A DNA stretch of 64,000 nt from Peptoniphilus duerdenii ATCC BAA-1640 (lineage in GTDB: Bacteria; Bacillota; Clostridia; Tissierellales; Peptoniphilaceae): assembly GCF_000146345.1 (NCBI RefSeq), contig NZ_GL397071.1, positions 1,693,904 through 1,757,903 on the forward strand, written 5' to 3'. The position numbers were made by a program, and so were the translations under genes. The number at the start of each line of letters is the position of its first letter. Within the stretch, counting starts at the first letter, position 1. Below are positions 53,669 through 62,318 of the stretch, piece after piece. A model generated the notes under the pieces. That model worked only from the letters and a program-made list of their open reading frames with translations, was not told where the DNA came from and searched no databases.

Positions 53669-54586
53669 TTAAGCGTTAGTGCATACGAAGATTTGATTTT
53701 CTTTTTGCTTCTTAATCCATAAATCGTGATACTTTCTGAAGTCAATCTTCCAAGCATCCGCTTTTTGGTTCACGTCAGGTGTGAAGACTCTTAGCTTGTC
53801 AGTCTTACTGATTCCTATTGGTACATTTTGAGGAGTGATGATCCAGTTGATGTCCTTAGCTTCAGCCGCTGCCTTAAGTCCGCCTGCTTCTTGTCCGCCA
53901 GTTTTACCATCTTGAATATTGTAAAGAGTTTTAAGTCTAGCAGATGGAGCAATTCTAATTGGGCATTCATCAAGCGTTTTAACTTTGAAGTTTAAAGCAC
54001 CTTGTTTGAAGTCGGCTACGTTGATAGACTTACCAATCTTTGTAGATCCTTCAATAAGAGCTCTAGTTATAGAAGACATTGTAAGTACTAGAGGTACGTC
54101 TTCTCCTACTATATCTTGCACTGCTCTTATATGTTCTCTAATTTTGTCTAGTGCATTGTCAGCGGTTAAAGCAATAGCTTCAGTTTGTCCTGCTGTCTTT
54201 GCAATTGCTGCTATCTTTGAGTATCTATACGCATCGATTTCAGGTATAACCTGTTCAGTTTGGAATACTTTAATTAAGTTTGCTGATGTTGCCACAAATC
54301 CAGATTCATCTACATCCATTGAGTCAAGTTGAAATGTTCTACCTCTATCTTGAGTCATTTTGTAAGTATCGTATTTTAGAGTAACTCCGCCTTGTACAAA
54401 TCCAGCATCTCTATCATAGTTAGCTAGTCCTACAGTTGACATTGTAGGGATTTTAACTTCATCCCCACCGTTATAAATAACTTGCCCTGCGTTTGCTTCC
54501 ATCCAGCCTGAAGTCAAACCATGCACTGCATGTTGATCAAGCTGCTTCATCATTAATTTTGCATATTCTATAGTGTTTATTGTCAT
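53669..54586 (-). CDS. major capsid protein
   Basis: A 305-residue HK97-fold capsid protein of the XkdG-like type (YAKLMMKQLDQHAVHGLTSGWMEAN; KYDTYKMTQDRGRTFQLDSMDVDE; VPLVLTMSSITRALIEGSTK). It follows the scaffolding gene by twelve bases. No protease gene is seen next to it, in line with SPP1-like assembly. Confidence 0.88.
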   Translation of the reverse strand: MTINTIEYAKLMMKQLDQHAVHGLTSGWMEANAGQVIYNGGDEVKIPTMSTVGLANYDRDAGFVQGGVTLKYDTYKMTQDRGRTFQLDSMDVDESGFVATSANLIKVFQTEQVIPEIDAYRYSKIAAIAKTAGQTEAIALTADNALDKIREHIRAVQDIVGEDVPLVLTMSSITRALIEGSTKIGKSINVADFKQGALNFKVKTLDECPIRIAPSARLKTLYNIQDGKTGGQEAGGLKAAAEAKDINWIITPQNVPIGISKTDKLRVFTPDVNQKADAWKIDFRKYHDLWIKKQKENQIFVCTNA

Positions 54587-54598
54587 TTTCTATCTCCT

Positions 54599-55141
54599 TT
54601 ATTCATTGAAAATATTTGATATTGTTTCAGCCATTGGACTTGTTCCTCCGCCATTATTATCGGGCGGTGTGTGAACATTAAATCTTGGATCCTCAGGATT
54701 GTTGTCTTCAGCCTTAAATAAATAAGGTTTAGATTCCTTTAGTGATTCCATTTGCTCTTTAAGTCCAGTTATGCCATCGTCAGAAAATTTAAGACTCTCT
54801 TTATCAAGAAGTTTAAGCAGTACATCTTCATCCACTGATTCATAGGCTCTTACTGCATCTTTTAAAGCTGTATCATTTTTAAGATTTTGATAGGCTTTTT
54901 CATGTTCTTTTGCAGTAGTTTTCCAAGTTTCTACAGATTTTTGGATTTCCTCAATGTTCATGTCTTTGTATGATTTGATTTCCTTGTTAGCTGATTCTAC
55001 CTGCTCTTTTAAAGCCTTGATTTCGTCATCTTTCGCAGTAGCTTTAGCTTTTTCAGCGTTGATGTCTTTGCCATTCTCGTCCATGATCTTGTCGATCACT
55101 TCTTTTTCAAGTCCTAAGTTTTCTAAAAATTCTCTCTTCAT
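54599..55141 (-). CDS. scaffolding protein (GP20-like)
   Basis: A 180-residue scaffold with a long coiled coil (KAKATAKDDEIKALKEQVESANKEIKSY) followed by KTTAKEHEKAYQNLKNDTALKDAVRAYE, typical of Phage_GP20. It is a temporary core for capsid assembly. The C-terminal PPDNNGGGTSPMAETISNIFNE is a likely capsid-binding tail. It has a GGAGG ribosome site and follows a noncoding region with terminators and repeats. Confidence 0.9.
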   Translation of the reverse strand: MKREFLENLGLEKEVIDKIMDENGKDINAEKAKATAKDDEIKALKEQVESANKEIKSYKDMNIEEIQKSVETWKTTAKEHEKAYQNLKNDTALKDAVRAYESVDEDVLLKLLDKESLKFSDDGITGLKEQMESLKESKPYLFKAEDNNPEDPRFNVHTPPDNNGGGTSPMAETISNIFNE

Positions 55142-55220
55142 TTCGTCCTCCTAAACTACGATTTTTTACGTCTTTTTCATAGACTTGTCCGACCAAGTTT
55201 TACGTCATTTCGGGACAATA

Positions 55221-55244
55221 TAAAAGACGACTTTTACAGTCGCC
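55221..55244 (-). terminator. possible terminator in the scaffold leader
   Basis: Minus strand GGCGAC-TGTAAAA-GTCGTC followed by TTTTATA. The stem has six pairs with one wobble and the T-run is short, so it may also be an attenuator. Confidence 0.45.
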
Positions 55245-55257
55245 TTAGATCCATGTT

Positions 55258-55329
55258 CTCGCGATTAACTCACGATTAATTGTGTAATTTTAACGTTTTT
55301 TAACTTTTACTCACGATTTTCTCACGATT
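55258..55329. repeat. four CTCRCGATT repeats in two pairs
   Basis: CTCGCGATT at 55258 and CTCACGATT at 55269, 55310 and 55321 (plus strand). Spacing within each pair is 11 bases, about one helical turn; the two pairs are 52 bases apart. They lie in the untranslated 224 bases before the scaffold gene. They look like operator or iteron-type binding sites. Confidence 0.7.
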
Positions 55330-55367
55330 AAATGCAATTTTAGTGTTTTTTTAATTTTTCATACAAT

Positions 55368-55407
55368 AAAAAAGCACCTCTAACATCATCTGTCAGTGTG
55401 CTTTTTT
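55368..55407. terminator. bidirectional intrinsic terminator between the MuF region and the scaffold gene
   Basis: GCAC and GTGC arms (55374-55401) with an inner CTGACA/TGTTAG stem are flanked by six A residues on one side and six T residues on the other. On the minus strand it lies just after the 56-residue gene, separating the portal module from the capsid module. Confidence 0.8.
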
Positions 55408-55576
55408 AGTAATCATCTTCTAAATTAAAGTAACCTAGCTCATACGCATCTTTTCCTTTTGATAGGCAGTTTACTATGATCTCTTTTTCATATTCTTTAG
55501 ATATTCCTATGTTTGGAAAATAATCATCAAATTTTTCTAAATATTTAGTTCTTAAAGCAGTTAAGTCATCTGCCAT
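55406..55576 (-). CDS. small acidic phage protein
   Basis: A 56-residue protein, MADDLTALRTKYLEKFDDYF first, ending CLSKGKDAYELGYFNLEDDY. It has GGGG before the ATG. It lies two bases after the MuF-ART gene and ends in the terminator. It could be an inhibitor of the ART or protease domain of its neighbour, but this is only inferred from position. Confidence 0.6.
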   Translation of the reverse strand: MADDLTALRTKYLEKFDDYFPNIGISKEYEKEIIVNCLSKGKDAYELGYFNLEDDY

Positions 55577-55577
55577 T

Positions 55578-58103
55578 TTAATTCACCCCTTTGATTATCT
55601 TTAGAAGAGCCTCTAAACTCTTCGGCAAATACTTTTCAGCAAATTCTAGTTCGCTTCCACCACAGGTAACAGCACTCATGATATTTGCCCATGCTTCACT
55701 CGCAGTTTCGTAATCCCTGATTAAAGACTTCATATCTTTTTTTGCTTTTATTTTGTACCCTAACTCTTTAAAAGCATCCATTAATATTTTATCATAATCT
55801 TCTCCATAAAGATCTGCATAATATTTTATCTTGTTATATTTTCTGTTATAGTATTTTTCGCCATGACCCCAGCTAATTCTATATTTAGAGCCCTCAAACA
55901 TTCCATCAATTGCATCTTGTATTCCTTTAGAGGCTTCTTCATCTCTCAACTCTTCTACCAGTTTTTTAAAGCCTATTGATTTTAAATTCGCTTTATCTTC
56001 TCGTATAGCTTGCATAAATTCATCAGAGGAACTTAATAAGTCTTTCGCAGGAGCTAACGATTCAGGAATCACTTCTCTAATTTTTTTAAGATCAGTGTGA
56101 GTTAGGTCAGATGTTGCGTTGTGATCAAATGAGTGTCCATATTCATGAGCAACAGTCGAAAATTTATTTATTCCAGATTTAACTTCTTCCTCACTATTAA
56201 TGCTTATTGACAACTCATTTCTTGCACTATTATAACATCCCTTGTCAGATATATATACGTGATTAATTTCATCTCCATACTTTTTATAAAGTTTCTGTAT
56301 ATCTTCATTTGTGTTTTCAGATATTATCTTTTTAAATTCTTTGTAGTCGTCTTCTTTAAATACTTTTTTAAGTTTAGGAAGCTCAATTTCTTCGTTTACA
56401 TTATACCCATTATTGAGAATTAAATCAGCTTTAAAATAAAATTGTCCTTGTTCTTGAGTCATTTCTTTGATTACAAACTTTTGACCTCTCGCAAGCAGTA
56501 CCTCTCTTTGTTCTGAATCAGCAATATCAAAATCTTTTAAATCTACACCCTTAATTCCATCGGGTACATTAAACTCTATTACGCAAGACTTTGAACTTCC
56601 TGTAAATCCTTGAAATTCCAAGGCTATATCTTTACTTTTTGTTGTAGAAAGGAACCCTTTGTCTACTATTTCTTTGCCTTGTATGTTTTTTAGATACTTT
56701 TCCATAATCTCTTTAGCACGCTTTGAATCATCTCCGTAGAAATAAGCACCTCTTAAATCATCATAATCGAAATCGCTTATATCTCCTATAATCGCGGATA
56801 CATCCACAGATCTATATAGTGTTTTTTCTTTTACATTTTGTAATGTAGTTGCTTGGTCTAGCCGCTCAAGATAAATTTTATCATCTTCAGTAAATACGAT
56901 ATCTGGAGATCGTCCTCTAAGGTAGTTATTTATCCACATACCATCGCCAGATACATAGTAGTCAAGTGCATCGTCAGTTTCTGCCTTAGTGTATTTTTGT
57001 GGTGGTTCTACAGTCTCACTAGGAATGTTACTCTTTTCGCTATCAATCGGAAGCCCTTCTACATACTTTTTATGCCAATCTTCATAGGTTAAGTTTTCCA
57101 CAGGTTCACTTTCCCCACTCTCTGGATCCCTTGCCATTCTTCCTATACCTTGGTCAATTTCTTTTTCAAATTCATCACCAAAATATGGCACTGTATCGCT
57201 TCTACAGTTCGGATGGAATGGTGGAGCAGTGATACCTATTCTGTAGTCTTTATAGTCAAAGATTTTAGAGTCCATGCTCCTACATATGTCACTAGTCTTT
57301 AAATCCAGTGTAGCTAGTATCTGATACTGCTTGACTCCTAGCTTCTCATAGGAATCTTGAGTAGCTTTAGCATTAACCGCCGCAGTTTCTGTGAAGACTA
57401 GCCTTGAAGCTGAAGCCTTTGATACATCGAATAGCCTTTGAATATTTCTTGCTGATTCTTTTGGACTATTTCCTCTAGCTATGTCTCGGATTAAATTGTC
57501 TCTTAGGGATGTAGTGAGCTTTTCACCTCTACCCCAGATTCTCTCTGAAAATTCTTGTCCGTCACTAGTCCATGGATTTTTTATAAGCGTATTTAACTCG
57601 CTTTTATTGACTGATTGCACCGACTTATAGCCTGTAATCCTTTGAAGTTCGTAGAGTTCTTTATAGTATCTTTTCTCGTAGGTACCGCCTAAGTGTGCAA
57701 AGAGTCCTTTTTCTTCACGGCTCATAAGTCCTGCTACTGTCTTTTTAAGCTCTACTTCCATAGCTTGAAGTCGTGAGATCCTGACTCTTCTTGAAATGAT
57801 GTTTAATTCTCTTTCAGTGTCAACATTGATTTTCCCAGTAGCTTTCTTAATAAAGTCATCGAGACTGTCTTTGAAGATCTTCTTTTCTCTGTCATTTAAT
57901 AGCTTCTTAGCCTCTGCCAGTGAGATTTCTCCAGCTTCTTCTTGAAGTTTTAAAAGCTGTGAATAGATACTATCTTGAATCTTTTCCGTCTCGGTGTCAT
58001 AGATCTTTCTAAGTTCTCTTACATAACTTTCAGAGTCTCGGAAGACTTCTCTATTTAATCTTTCTATTCTCTGATCCCAATAATTGGTGGTCATGTCCTT
58101 CAC
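55578..58103 (-). CDS. MuF-like minor head protein with ADP-ribosyltransferase and zincin-like domains
   Basis: An 841-residue protein in three parts. Residues 200-310 are the SPP1 gp7/MuF domain (ITAPPFHPNCRS). Residues 370-565 look like an ADP-ribosyltransferase exoenzyme: LYRS (R431), GFLSTT (484-488) and QRE (532-534) are the R-S-(Q/E)xE triad. Residues 610-841 hold HEYGHSFDH (H653, E654, H657) and a downstream ETASEAW (799-805), a zinc metallopeptidase pattern. Phage MuF proteins are packaged in the head and may enter the host with DNA. The annotated start is GTG; an ATG three codons later with AGGCGG upstream is equally likely. Confidence 0.85.
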   Translation of the reverse strand: MKDMTTNYWDQRIERLNREVFRDSESYVRELRKIYDTETEKIQDSIYSQLLKLQEEAGEISLAEAKKLLNDREKKIFKDSLDDFIKKATGKINVDTERELNIISRRVRISRLQAMEVELKKTVAGLMSREEKGLFAHLGGTYEKRYYKELYELQRITGYKSVQSVNKSELNTLIKNPWTSDGQEFSERIWGRGEKLTTSLRDNLIRDIARGNSPKESARNIQRLFDVSKASASRLVFTETAAVNAKATQDSYEKLGVKQYQILATLDLKTSDICRSMDSKIFDYKDYRIGITAPPFHPNCRSDTVPYFGDEFEKEIDQGIGRMARDPESGESEPVENLTYEDWHKKYVEGLPIDSEKSNIPSETVEPPQKYTKAETDDALDYYVSGDGMWINNYLRGRSPDIVFTEDDKIYLERLDQATTLQNVKEKTLYRSVDVSAIIGDISDFDYDDLRGAYFYGDDSKRAKEIMEKYLKNIQGKEIVDKGFLSTTKSKDIALEFQGFTGSSKSCVIEFNVPDGIKGVDLKDFDIADSEQREVLLARGQKFVIKEMTQEQGQFYFKADLILNNGYNVNEEIELPKLKKVFKEDDYKEFKKIISENTNEDIQKLYKKYGDEINHVYISDKGCYNSARNELSISINSEEEVKSGINKFSTVAHEYGHSFDHNATSDLTHTDLKKIREVIPESLAPAKDLLSSSDEFMQAIREDKANLKSIGFKKLVEELRDEEASKGIQDAIDGMFEGSKYRISWGHGEKYYNRKYNKIKYYADLYGEDYDKILMDAFKELGYKIKAKKDMKSLIRDYETASEAWANIMSAVTCGGSELEFAEKYLPKSLEALLKIIKGVN

Positions 58104-59460
58104 CGCCTAGATCTTTATAATCATCAAAGTATTCAAGGCTCTTTTCCTTTTCTTTTTCTATTCTCTTCATCTCTTCATTTACATTTTCTACAAATGGATG
58201 TTCAGCAATTAAAGTCTCTTCAGAAATAATTCCTACTGAATCTCTAATCATGTCGATAGTAGACTCATCATTTACCATGATTGACCTCTTAAAGTTTACA
58301 TTTACATCAGAGAAATCAATACTTATAATCTCAGATATCCAAGAGAATAAATATTCAAAAGAAGCCGCAAACTCCAATTCTAAATCATTGGCATCCAGTT
58401 CCATATCTGAGTACATTGCCTTGATGTTTAAAGTATTCGGAGCATTACTAGTTCTATCATTATCCAAGTATAAGGATCTTGCATTGTGAGCAATAGCTTT
58501 TTTAATTAGCTCTATAATAACTTTGTAGTTTTCTGCATTGACTGTAACTTCAAGTGTATCTACACCGCCTTGAGATCCATCAGCGGTCCTGACCTTAATT
58601 GCTGAATACTGTGCCAGTTTTTCTCTAAATTCCGCCAAATCTTCACCCTCATAGTTCTTAAGTACAAGGATTGAGTTCATAGGATTTTCAAACAAGTTGT
58701 CAGCATAGTTAGATAGTAGCAGGTTAAGTGCATCTTGTAGACATCTAACTCTTTCTAATAGAGTGATCTCATTAGGCTGCTTAAAATATACGAAAGGCAG
58801 CTTTTTATAGCTGTACATAGTGCCGTCTTTTTCGAGATATTGTTCATCTTTTAAATACTTGAGTCTTCCGTCTTTGTAATCAAAGACTTTTATAAAGTTT
58901 AAAGTATAAAGATAAACATAAGTTTTAACTTCAAGTTTGCCATTTTCAAATTCTGTTTCTGTTACCACTCTAATCACTGCATCTAATGACTCATGGTTAT
59001 CATCTGACCATTCAGGGATCACTGTCATTGGATCCAGTCTCTTATACTTGATATCTTTACCATCCGTGGATAAGTACATCCAGCCTATAGAGGTGTTATA
59101 TGAGTCTATAGCAATTCTATTCAAAGTTCTCATAAATCTCTTATCTACAAAATCATCTAAGTACTTCACCGCTTCTTTATTCTTTGAATTTATATTCGGC
59201 TTTCTTGAAAGTACATAGTTTCTCTTTTGGTCCAAGGATCTAGAATACTGATTATCTTTGATTATCGTGTTCGGTAAATTTCTCATGGAGATGATTTTTC
59301 CATTTTGACCAAGTATAGCTCTCTTTTTCTCGTCTATTGCATGTCTATAATGATAATAGTCAATCCCTGCCTGCATCTTTATTTTCTTTTCTTCAAATTC
59401 TGATATTTTGATCTCGACATATTTCGTGAGATCGTCAATTTTTAATTCTTCTAAATTCAA
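58051..59460 (-). CDS. portal protein (SPP1 gp6-like)
   Basis: A 469-residue portal that forms the ring through which DNA is packed and ejected. Motifs: MQAGIDYYHYRHAIDEKKRA, LPNTIIKDNQYSRSLDQKRNYVLSRKPNI, and the SYNTSIGWMYLSTDGKDIKYKRLDP strands. It lies eleven bases after the terminase gene. The end overlaps MuF by 53 bases. Confidence 0.92.
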   Translation of the reverse strand: MNLEELKIDDLTKYVEIKISEFEEKKIKMQAGIDYYHYRHAIDEKKRAILGQNGKIISMRNLPNTIIKDNQYSRSLDQKRNYVLSRKPNINSKNKEAVKYLDDFVDKRFMRTLNRIAIDSYNTSIGWMYLSTDGKDIKYKRLDPMTVIPEWSDDNHESLDAVIRVVTETEFENGKLEVKTYVYLYTLNFIKVFDYKDGRLKYLKDEQYLEKDGTMYSYKKLPFVYFKQPNEITLLERVRCLQDALNLLLSNYADNLFENPMNSILVLKNYEGEDLAEFREKLAQYSAIKVRTADGSQGGVDTLEVTVNAENYKVIIELIKKAIAHNARSLYLDNDRTSNAPNTLNIKAMYSDMELDANDLELEFAASFEYLFSWISEIISIDFSDVNVNFKRSIMVNDESTIDMIRDSVGIISEETLIAEHPFVENVNEEMKRIEKEKEKSLEYFDDYKDLGGEGHDHQLLGSENRKIK

Positions 59461-59471
59461 ATGTTCACCTC

Positions 59472-60723
59472 CTAAAAGCCAATAAGTGAGCCTCTCATAT
59501 CTTCAGATAGGCTGTACCTTGTGGCATCTATCGCGTGATTGTCTTTATCTTCCAGTTTATTCTTCGGATTGCCGTCTTTATCGACTGCATAATCAATATT
59601 TTCAAATTCCTTAGCAGTGTTCGGGCATCTCTTCGGATCTATGATGATTTCTTCTACGTCATCTAGCCACTTTTCTCCATACTCGACTGACCCTGGTCTC
59701 TTATTTGCACCATAAATCTTTAATCCATACTCCCACATTTCGTCGATTGACTTCGGCTCTGCAGAGTCGGCTATGATTTTACAATCATTCCAACCATTTG
59801 CTTTAATCTTTGCCGCCGCTTCTCTATTTGATAGCTTCACTCTATATAGTTCATCAAAGATGTAGATCCTTCTTCTAGTTTTGTCATAATGTAGCCTAAT
59901 AAAGGCAAAAGGATCATTAGCATAACCCCAGTCAATGCCTTGTCTTATATTGTCAAAGTTTAAAAGTTCCTTTGTAGATATCTCCCTGAATACTAAATTA
60001 TCAAAAGGCACTACACCTGAACCTATAGGCTCACCAAGATATTCCCACCGATATTTCAAAGGTTTAGTATTTTTTATATGCTCGGCTTCATTTTTAAAGG
60101 CTTGAGAGATATATGGATTATCTAAGTATGTTGAGTGATGTACAAAAGTATTCTCAGCTAAGAATGTTGTCTCGTACCTCTTATTGACCCATGATTGCTT
60201 TCTTTTCGGTGGATTGTATGTGTAATAAAACTTATATTCCAGTCCATCTTCAAGTTCTCCACGTAAGATAGAGTTCTCAATCATAGAGACTTCATCTTCA
60301 GTCTTAAATTCTGCAAGCTCCTCAATCCATAGCCTAGCTATAGGATACTTAGCCATTTTAATGGATTTAATCTTCGCAGGATCATCTGCCCCTCTAAATA
60401 TGATTGAATTTCCTCTTGGAGTGTATGTAATCTTCAGAGGACTTATATTGAGTTTAAAGTATTCACCTAAGTTTAATTGGTCAATAGCTTCTTTAATCTG
60501 CTCGTAACATGATTCCTGAAGTGTATTTCCTACCTTCCTCACGCATAAAACAGTGATCGGATATTTAATAATATCTAGGATTATTTCTTGGGCTATAAAA
60601 GATGATTTCCCTGAGGCTCTACCCCCCCTTGAGTACATACTTTAAAAATTTACTTTTTTTAATTTCTTTATGCACAGGGATAAAACTTTCAGTGAAGACT
60701 GTGGATAACTTAATCTGTGTCAT
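59472..60723 (-). CDS. terL: terminase large subunit, split by a one-base frameshift at a G7 tract
   Basis: The real start is ATG at 60723, inside the terS 3' end, giving MTQIKLSTVFTESFIPVHKE and reaching LKYVLKGG before a TAG at 60619-60621. The following frame continues RASGKSSFIAQEI, completing the Walker A motif GGRASGKS. Downstream are ARLWIEELAEFKTEDE (Walker B) and DWGYANDPFAFI plus ADSAEP and NHAIDATRY (nuclease). With six G residues instead of seven the 416-residue protein is intact. Alternatives: +1 ribosomal frameshift at GGG-T, inactivating mutation, or sequence error. Confidence 0.87.
60622..60628 (-). repeat. poly-G7 tract at the terL frame break
   Basis: Seven G residues on the minus strand within the Walker A coding region. 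The two halves of terL are in frames that differ by exactly one base at this run. Confidence 0.9.
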
Positions 60724-61138
60724 CGATGATCACCACTTTATCATTTGATTCGAGTTCTACTTTATCGGTCCACATACCAAACCTTTTTCCTATAAGCTCT
60801 GCAGCTTTAATTTTATCTGAAGCATTGAGCTCAATATTTGTAATCTTTTGAGCACATTTTCCAACTCCTATAAGTGTTTGTTGAGTTTCTTGCCCTCTAA
60901 CTACTGATGTTAAATATCTAAGTACTTCTCTTTGGTCAGCTATAAGTTCTTCGTCAAGCTCTTTCATTCGCTCTTCGATATAGTCTTTCATGTCCTGAGT
61001 AGCAAAAAGACGGCATGAATTTGCTCTTGCCGTCTCTCTGTTTTTAACATTTTTATAAAATTTTAAGTAACTTTCTGTTTTGTTGCCTGTGATAATATAG
61101 TCGTCGGCAACCTGTTTCTGTTTAATTGTCAAAGCCAT
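60710..61138 (-). CDS. terS: terminase small subunit
   Basis: A 142-residue DNA-recognition subunit. The start MALTIKQKQVADDYIITGNK at 61138 has AAAAGGGG upstream. A helix-turn-helix segment (NKTESYLKFYKNVKNRETARANSCRLF) is followed by the central oligomerisation domain. The frame stays open upstream, but there is no good ribosome site there. It overlaps terL by 14 bases. Confidence 0.88.
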   Translation of the reverse strand: MALTIKQKQVADDYIITGNKTESYLKFYKNVKNRETARANSCRLFATQDMKDYIEERMKELDEELIADQREVLRYLTSVVRGQETQQTLIGVGKCAQKITNIELNASDKIKAAELIGKRFGMWTDKVELESNDKVVIIDDTD

Positions 61139-61234
61139 ACCATCACCCCTTTTAAAATAAACAAGTCTATTATCCCGCCCCTGTGTGCAATATCTTGACT
61201 TGTAGCACTGCCCCCTCAAAATATGAGTAACCAT
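61139..61234. other. terS upstream region, possible packaging site
   Basis: About 95 bases, noticeably less AT-rich than its surroundings (GGGGGCAGTGC and ACAGGGGCGGGA on the minus strand). No standard promoter is obvious. Sequence of this kind next to terS is a candidate for the terminase recognition (pac or cos) site. Confidence 0.3.
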
Positions 61235-61257
61235 TAAAAAAGCAGCCCTCGGCTGCT
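61235..61257 (-). terminator. intrinsic terminator between late regulator and terS
   Basis: Minus strand AGCAGCC-GAG-GGCTGCT followed by six T residues. It separates the early/middle gene unit from the structural operon. Confidence 0.85.
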
Positions 61258-61358
61258 CTTTCATAAGATGTATAAGAAGGAAAAAAAGTTTTACTACTTC
61301 AATTTATATATTAGCATAGAAATTTCGCCCAAATCGCCCAAAATTAAAAATGACATAA

Positions 61359-61760
61359 TTATTTTAAATTTAAATATCTATCATGTATCTTTCGAGCGTA
61401 ACTTTCGTGAGGACTTCCAAGCTCTCTACTTATCTTCTGCCAGCTATAGCCGTCTATGTACCTCTTTTCAAAGATATACCTCACGTAGCTATCATCTATG
61501 CTGCTGATATACTCCTCTATCTCCACCTTTGCTTTTTTAGCTTTTATAAGTCTACTTTTAAGTACTTTATAGAGCTTTTTTTTATGTTTCGAATAAGAGA
61601 GCCCTTGAATCTCTTTGTGAATCTCCTGATAAGGAAATTCGGGATTTGAGGCTTTTACTATGTCAGTAACTGTAGTATCTTTTGCCTTTTTAATTTTTTC
61701 GCTGAGGTCGTCAATCTCTTTTCTTAATACTAAATATTGCATAAGTTTTTCCCTATTCAC
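61359..61760 (-). CDS. phage late transcription regulator, sigma-70 region 4/ArpU-like
   Basis: A 133-residue protein with an N-terminal coiled coil (EIDDLSEKIKKAKD) and a C-terminal helix-turn-helix (YSWQKISRELGSPHESYARKIHDRYL) resembling sigma region 4. Such proteins (ArpU, RinA, phage sigma-like) switch on late genes and normally sit just before terS. The long noncoding stretch and terminator after it agree with that. Confidence 0.75.
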   Translation of the reverse strand: MNREKLMQYLVLRKEIDDLSEKIKKAKDTTVTDIVKASNPEFPYQEIHKEIQGLSYSKHKKKLYKVLKSRLIKAKKAKVEIEEYISSIDDSYVRYIFEKRYIDGYSWQKISRELGSPHESYARKIHDRYLNLK

Positions 61761-61763
61761 TCT

Positions 61764-61967
61764 CTACTCCTTATACAGCTTCCTCTCTCTTAGATAGTCA
61801 AAGTACTCTTTTTCTTTATCTCTTTTCTTTCGGATAGCCCCTATCATCATCTTATAGTTTTTATATCTTCGGCACTTACTATGGCAGCCAACTTCTCTAT
61901 AGTCGCAATCTCTGCATACTTCTTCTAAATTTCTCATTTCACCAAATCCATTAGCAATTGTTAGCAT
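61764..61967 (-). CDS. small cysteine-rich (zinc-binding) phage protein
   Basis: A 67-residue protein with CRDCDYREVGCHSKC, a CxxC-x6-CxxxC pattern that suggests one zinc site, and a basic helical tail. A second ATG ten codons in, with GGTG upstream, is an alternative start. Function is unknown; similar genes occur between helicase-loader and terminase modules. Confidence 0.65.
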   Translation of the reverse strand: MLTIANGFGEMRNLEEVCRDCDYREVGCHSKCRRYKNYKMMIGAIRKKRDKEKEYFDYLRERKLYKE

Positions 61968-61976
61968 TTTTGCTTC

Positions 61977-62318
61977 TCAAGTCTCTATAAAATCATATTT
62001 TTCTCCATATTTTTTTAAAAATATTTTCTTTTTGATCTTATAGACTTCAGTCCTGACCCCTTTCACGTCCTCTACTATGCAAGTTTTCTTCTCACAATCC
62101 CAGTACATGAAATCAGCTATATACTCAATCTTTCTTTGAGCCTTGCCTTTATACTCAAATTTATCTTGAAGCAGGAAATTAGGCTGCAAGCATAGATCTT
62201 TAATAACCCCTGCTCTTTCTAAGAGTTTTAATTCTTGGTATCTTGCAGCTTCTTTTCTACTGTCGAAGGTGATTCCGTCTACTTCAGTTTTCTTAGATCT
62301 ATATTTCCTGTAAGCCAT
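61977..62318 (-). CDS. DUF1064 phage protein (PD-(D/E)XK nuclease-like)
   Basis: A 113-residue protein with MAYRKYRSKKTEVDGITFDS, KEAARYQELKLLERAGVI and KIEYIADFMYWD followed by VEDVKG, the D-ExK nuclease core. DUF1064 proteins are replication-module nucleases, possibly serving as Holliday-junction resolvases. It overlaps the helicase-loader gene by 20 bases. Confidence 0.85.
   Translation of the reverse strand: MAYRKYRSKKTEVDGITFDSRKEAARYQELKLLERAGVIKDLCLQPNFLLQDKFEYKGKAQRKIEYIADFMYWDCEKKTCIVEDVKGVRTEVYKIKKKIFLKKYGEKYDFIET

Noticed and set aside
34866..61264. A phage-tail-like bacteriocin (diffocin type) instead of a prophage
   Set aside because: Terminase, portal, capsid and scaffold genes plus a replication module are present, so it is a phage, possibly defective in terL.
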